Origin: an uncultured Eubacteriales bacterium
GTDB lineage: Bacteria > Bacillota > Clostridia > Oscillospirales > Oscillospiraceae
Reading direction: 5' to 3'
DNA: 17,694 nt
Assembly: GCA_902496595.1 (NCBI GenBank)
Contig: CABVBV010000028.1
Location: 1 to 17,694, forward strand
The notes under the pieces are model-generated. The model ran no database searches. It had not been told where the DNA came from and saw only the letters and a program-made list of their open reading frames with translations. The position numbers and the translations under genes were made by a program. Of the stretch, positions 14,616 to 17,694 are shown piece by piece. How positions within the stretch are numbered: position 1 is the stretch's first letter; each line of letters starts with the position of its first letter.

Positions 14616-16624
14616 GCTGGGAACTGCGAAAGCTGCTCTCCGAGCGCGTCCTAGCCATGCTCGCGCTCGGTTTGTTCATCGCCTGCCTGCTTTTCTTCCG
14701 AGGCGAAGTCGTGGACAGCGGCTTGGACGAGGTGGCGGAGATGTACGGCTACGAGGGCGACATAGCCGGTCTTCAGTCCGAACTCTGGGAGTATGTCCTC
14801 GCGGGCAGTGAGGACTATGAAGGCAAGCTGCTGACCGGCGACATATACAGTGAAATGCGCCTCGTGGATGAGGCCGCCGCCCGCATCGAGGCCGCGCTGG
14901 GCTATGGCGAGTTCGTGCGGCTCACCTGTGCCGAGGCGGCGGCGAAGCTGCACAGCGGGCTTTTCGGCGCGGACGGCGGCTTTGATATGCGCTCCATAGA
15001 GCGGACGGAGGAGGTCTACTCCGGCTTTCTGGAGCTGGAAGTCCCCGTGGTGTTCACGGGCGGGATCGAGCTGCTGCTCGGCTTAAGGCTGCCGGACATA
15101 TTCGCGCTGCTCTTTTCCCTGACTGCGGCGCTGATCTTGTTCTCTCGGGAGCGTGAGAGCGGCGCGCTCTGCCTGCTGCGGCCCACAAAGCGCGGGCGCG
15201 GCGAACTGTATTGCCGGAAGTTTACAGCAGTCGCGGTCTCGGCGCTCATACCCGCGGCGCTCATGTACGCGCTCTGCGCCGTCATTGCCGTGTCCGAGTT
15301 CGGCCCTGTGGACTTGAGCTTGCCGGTGCAGGCGGTGTACGGGCTCACGGCCTGCCCGTATGAGCTGAGCATCGGCGGCTTCCTCGCGCTGTTTTTCCTA
15401 ATGAAGGCGCTCTGGCTCGTCGCCTGCTCGGGCTTTTTCACGCTGGCAGCCTCGGCGCTCAGGAGCGCTTTGGCGCTTCCGGCCTGCGCGTTGGCGGTGG
15501 CCTTGTCATTTGCGCTCTCGGTCATGCCCGCGAATTTGCCGCGCTGCCTTAATCTCGCGGCGGCAGGCGAGACGGCAAGGCTATTTGACGGACTGCTGTT
15601 TCTCAATTTCTTCGGTCTGCCTGTGCCGAGGCTCGCGGCGACGGCGGCGTTCTGCGTTCTGCTCGCCGTACTGTGCGCGGCGGGCGGCTGGGCGCTCTTT
15701 GTAAAGCGCAGCGCGGTGACGGCCTCGCGCCGGGGCCGGGCAGGACTGGCACTCGGGCTGCATCTACACCCTATGCTGCACGAGCTGCGCAAGCTCTTTC
15801 TCTCGAGCGGGTCGCTGGCCGTACTCGGTGTGCTGCTGCTGGTGCAGGTCTGGGCCAATCTGGACATCGGCTCCGGCACGGTGCAGGAGGCGCAGTATCG
15901 GCAGTACAGCTCCGTGCTCTCGGGAGCGCCGGACGCGGAGAAGGACGAATACATCCTTGCGGAAGCGGCGCGGTTCGACGCACTGCGCGAGGACTATGCC
16001 GCCCTCATGCAGAGCACGCAAGACGGCGCGGCTGCGGGCATGGGCAACAGCATTCTGCGTAAGCTGGAAGCTGAGCCCGCATTCCTCGAGGCGCGCTCAC
16101 AGTACGAGGCGCTGGGCGCGGGCGAGAGCTATATATACAAAACGCCCTACGAGCTGCTTTACGGTGCGCAGGGCCGGGCTGATGCCATTTCGGACACTGC
16201 CAAGCTGTTCCTGGCGCTCTCGTTGTCGCTGCCCTTTTTCTTCTGCATGGACGCAGAAACGGGCGTGGAACAGCTGATAAATTCCGCAGGTGCGCGGCGG
16301 GATGTGCGGCGCAGGAAGCGTGCGGCGGGCTTTGTGTTTGCGCTCCTGTGTGCGCTGGCGGCGTATGTGCCGAGGTTGGCGGCGACGGCGCTGGCCTACG
16401 GCCTGCCCGAGCCCGGCGCAAGCGCGGCGTCGCTGGAGCTGTTTTCCGCGCTGCCGGAGTTTTTGCCGCTCTGGGGAGTGCTGGCGGCATCGGCCCTTGC
16501 CTGCGCTGTTGTCTCAGTGCTGGCCGCCCTCGTCACCAGCCTCGTCTCGTCCAAAACCAGGTCCAGCATCGCCTCAGTCCTCATCTGCATCGTCCTCTTC
16601 GATGGGCCGTGCTTGCTGATATGA
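14612..16624 (+). CDS. ABC-2-type permease, internally duplicated, C-terminus probably lost
   Basis: A 670-aa integral membrane protein made of two related halves. Each starts with an ELRKL segment and a membrane helix: WELRKLLSERVLAMLALG at 3-20 and HELRKLFLSSGSLAVLGVLL at 390-409. An outer loop and a group of helices follow. The cytoplasmic coupling segments also correspond (RERESGALCLLRPTKRGRGEL at 179-199 and DAETGVEQLINSAGARRDV in the second half). In the first half, five helices follow the loop (about 161-178, 205-228, 256-281, 285-305, 340-364). In the second half the match ends after VSSKTRSSIASVLICIVLF and the frame stops eight residues later. The equivalent of the last 60 or so residues and final helix is absent. 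The break coincides with the AT-rich change at 16,620. ATGA overlap with the ATPase confirms the start. Confidence 0.88.
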   Translation: MSWELRKLLSERVLAMLALGLFIACLLFFRGEVVDSGLDEVAEMYGYEGDIAGLQSELWEYVLAGSEDYEGKLLTGDIYSEMRLVDEAAARIEAALGYGEFVRLTCAEAAAKLHSGLFGADGGFDMRSIERTEEVYSGFLELEVPVVFTGGIELLLGLRLPDIFALLFSLTAALILFSRERESGALCLLRPTKRGRGELYCRKFTAVAVSALIPAALMYALCAVIAVSEFGPVDLSLPVQAVYGLTACPYELSIGGFLALFFLMKALWLVACSGFFTLAASALRSALALPACALAVALSFALSVMPANLPRCLNLAAAGETARLFDGLLFLNFFGLPVPRLAATAAFCVLLAVLCAAGGWALFVKRSAVTASRRGRAGLALGLHLHPMLHELRKLFLSSGSLAVLGVLLLVQVWANLDIGSGTVQEAQYRQYSSVLSGAPDAEKDEYILAEAARFDALREDYAALMQSTQDGAAAGMGNSILRKLEAEPAFLEARSQYEALGAGESYIYKTPYELLYGAQGRADAISDTAKLFLALSLSLPFFFCMDAETGVEQLINSAGARRDVRRRKRAAGFVFALLCALAAYVPRLAATALAYGLPEPGASAASLELFSALPEFLPLWGVLAASALACAVVSVLAALVTSLVSSKTRSSIASVLICIVLFDGPCLLI

Positions 16625-17173
16625 AATAATAGGACGAGATTTACGGCGTTCATCTGGATTCGAGTTGAAAGTTTGTAAAGATCAAAAGCAATCGTGGAGC
16701 TATGGTGTGTGCCTCTCGCTTGACTGTAACAAACTCGCCATGGTGCATAGCAAAAACGGTAATGGTTTCATAAGCGACCTTCGCAAAAAGCGCAAACAAC
16801 ACGGCGCGCTTCAACATATATGGGCATTTCTTCTGAAGTGTTGTCATTTTGTTGTAGTAGCGTTAGTAAAAGAGCAAGGTAATTCAGAGGGGAGAAATAC
16901 TGTGAAAGCAATTGAAACTGCTGAAAAGTCATTGTTTCAACTGTGATTAAGCACAAAGTCAACGAGTTGCCTCCGATTTGCCCCGACCTGATGCATTAAA
17001 TGAAAGCCCGAGTGCTGCCAAAACCACTCAGGAATAGAATGCAGAAAAGTAACAATCCTAGATATCAGCAAGTTTTTAACTTCACTATCCACAATGACGT
17101 TTTTTGAGCCTTGGTTGAGAGCGGGCGCTTTGTACGCTCTGACTTCTGGCAGTGCTACATATCCAAATACCCC
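16625..17173. other. AT-rich stretch of about 550 bp without a supportable gene
   Basis: This segment contrasts with the GC-rich permease before it. Short frames exist on both strands. One is a minus-strand frame from 17,197 to 16,937 that stays open for about 87 codons without a start codon and contains ISRIVTFLHSIPEWFWQHSG; I do not recognise it. A GTG at 16,901 with a GAGGGGAG SD begins a 14-codon peptide. I see no tRNA, terminator or transposon ends. It may be decayed coding DNA or the junction of a mobile element. Confidence 0.55.
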
Positions 17174-17216
17174 TGACCTCCTGTTTTGATCCCATCCAAA
17201 TCAAAGCAGGAGGTCA
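17174..17216 (+). promoter_or_regulatory. 17-bp hairpin that buries the Shine-Dalgarno of the next gene
   Basis: TGACCTCCTGTTTTGAT (17,174-17,190) pairs with ATCAAAGCAGGAGGTCA (17,200-17,216) over 17 positions, with one T-G wobble and a 9-nt loop. The right arm contains the whole SD AGGAGG (17,208-17,213) of the gene starting at 17,222, and the left arm is its exact complement CCTCCT. In RNA the ribosome site would be closed unless opened by a factor, a leader ribosome or temperature. TTTT follows the stem, so partial termination is an alternative. Confidence 0.8.
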
Positions 17217-17221
17217 TTTTA

Positions 17222-17638
17222 ATGGCATACAACTACGCCAGAGAGAAGCGAAGGTTTGACGCTGAGTGGAAGCGCAAGGAGCTGTGGTACAGGAAAGAAG
17301 GCATGAGCGAGAACGACATCGAGGAGATGCGCCGCTTCGACCTCAAACAATTCAACCGCGATAGAGCGTACGAGAGCCGCAGGCGTCCGTTGGAGACGGC
17401 CTGCGGCTCTTGCTATACCCTGATGCCTGAGTTCAATTCCGGCCGCTGCGGCTGGATAGAGAGGCTGGATGATTCCCAGCTTTCTGCGAAGCTGTGTGAG
17501 CTGCCTGAGGCAGACCTGGAGCTTCTCACACTGCTCTGCGTTGACGGCCTCTCACAAGAGCAGACGGCCCATGTGCTCAGGTGCACGCAGCAGGCGGTGT
17601 CGAAGAGACTGCGCAAAATCAAAAAATATTTGGCCTGA
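17222..17638 (+). CDS. Short sigma-70-like HTH protein of ICE type
   Basis: A 138-aa protein from ATG 17,222, 8 nt after AGGAGG. An upstream ATG at 17,186 lies inside the hairpin and lacks an SD. The N-terminus MAYNYAREKRRFDAEWKRK and the segment MSENDIEEMRRFD match, from memory, a family of short sigma-like proteins encoded in Tn916-like and other conjugative elements of Clostridia. The C-terminal 50 residues form a region-4-like helix-turn-helix: LPEADLELLTLL, then GLSQEQTAHVLRCTQQAVSKRL, then a basic tail KIKKYLA. It lacks a region 2, so it is more likely a DNA-binding regulator than a full sigma. It probably marks the left part of a mobile element running beyond the window. Confidence 0.8.
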   Translation: MAYNYAREKRRFDAEWKRKELWYRKEGMSENDIEEMRRFDLKQFNRDRAYESRRRPLETACGSCYTLMPEFNSGRCGWIERLDDSQLSAKLCELPEADLELLTLLCVDGLSQEQTAHVLRCTQQAVSKRLRKIKKYLA

Positions 17639-17656
17639 GGTTGTAAAAATCGCATT

Positions 17657-17676
17657 TTCGCTGCCTATATAGCGAA
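17657..17676 (+). other. Small hairpin after the ICE-type gene
   Basis: TTCGCT (17,657-17,662) and AGCGAA (17,671-17,676) form a 6-bp stem with an 8-nt loop, followed at some distance by ATTTTT. It could be a weak terminator or a leader of the next gene outside the window. Confidence 0.3.
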
Positions 17677-17694
17677 GGGACATTTTTGAGAGTT

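Noticed and set aside
16650..16962. Overlapping short ORFs on both strands in the AT-rich gap
   Set aside because: None has both a good SD and protein-like composition, and they contradict each other.
1..17694. CRISPR arrays, rRNA or tRNA genes, and insertion-sequence ends
   Set aside because: On reading both strands I saw no regularly spaced repeats, cloverleaf with CCA-type ends, rRNA motifs, transposase or paired terminal repeats.

Overview
The window looks like chromosomal DNA of a GC-rich Bacillota of class Clostridia, probably an animal-gut type. The evidence is short SD-led genes, Gram-positive lipoproteins, a LipO-type sugar-binding protein, a Clostridia-type ECF sigma / DUF4367 anti-sigma pair and an ICE-type short sigma-like protein. 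I cannot name a genus. Most genes are GC-rich. About 10,090-12,490 and 16,620-17,200 look visibly AT-richer.

Region 1 (1-5,646) is a carbohydrate and sugar-acid locus in an advanced state of damage. On the minus strand are a LipO-type solute-binding lipoprotein that seems to lack an internal block and an HSL-type alpha/beta hydrolase broken by a deletion plus frameshift. On the plus strand is an operon: the 3' end of 6-phosphogluconate dehydrogenase (gnd), a HAD phosphatase reduced to its two ends, an SDR-type mannonate/fructuronate oxidoreductase, a LarA-family nickel-pincer racemase/epimerase with an abnormal 3' end, and uxaC cut off after about 60% of its length. The gene set suggests gluconate/mannonate/fructuronate interconversion.

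Region 2 (5,647-6,121) is a small island. It holds a 59-residue helical protein with its own strong terminator, and a divergent 48-codon ORF. A tandem 12-bp repeat lies between them.

Region 3 (6,122-10,508, minus strand) is a three-gene MacB/FtsX-type exporter: two permeases of 690 and 386 aa and an ATPase. A near-consensus promoter drives it from inside the 3' end of a gene for a secreted eight-cysteine protein. An 11-bp hairpin lies in the leader.

Region 4 (10,509-16,624, plus strand) holds an ECF-type sigma factor and a TTG-started anti-sigma-like membrane protein with a 14-bp overlap. A lipoprotein and an ABC-2 ATPase/permease pair follow. The permease is an internal duplication whose second half appears to lose its last membrane segment where the DNA turns AT-rich.

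Region 5 (16,625-17,694) is an AT-rich gene-free stretch, then a short sigma-like protein of the kind carried by conjugative elements. Its Shine-Dalgarno is buried in a 17-bp hairpin.
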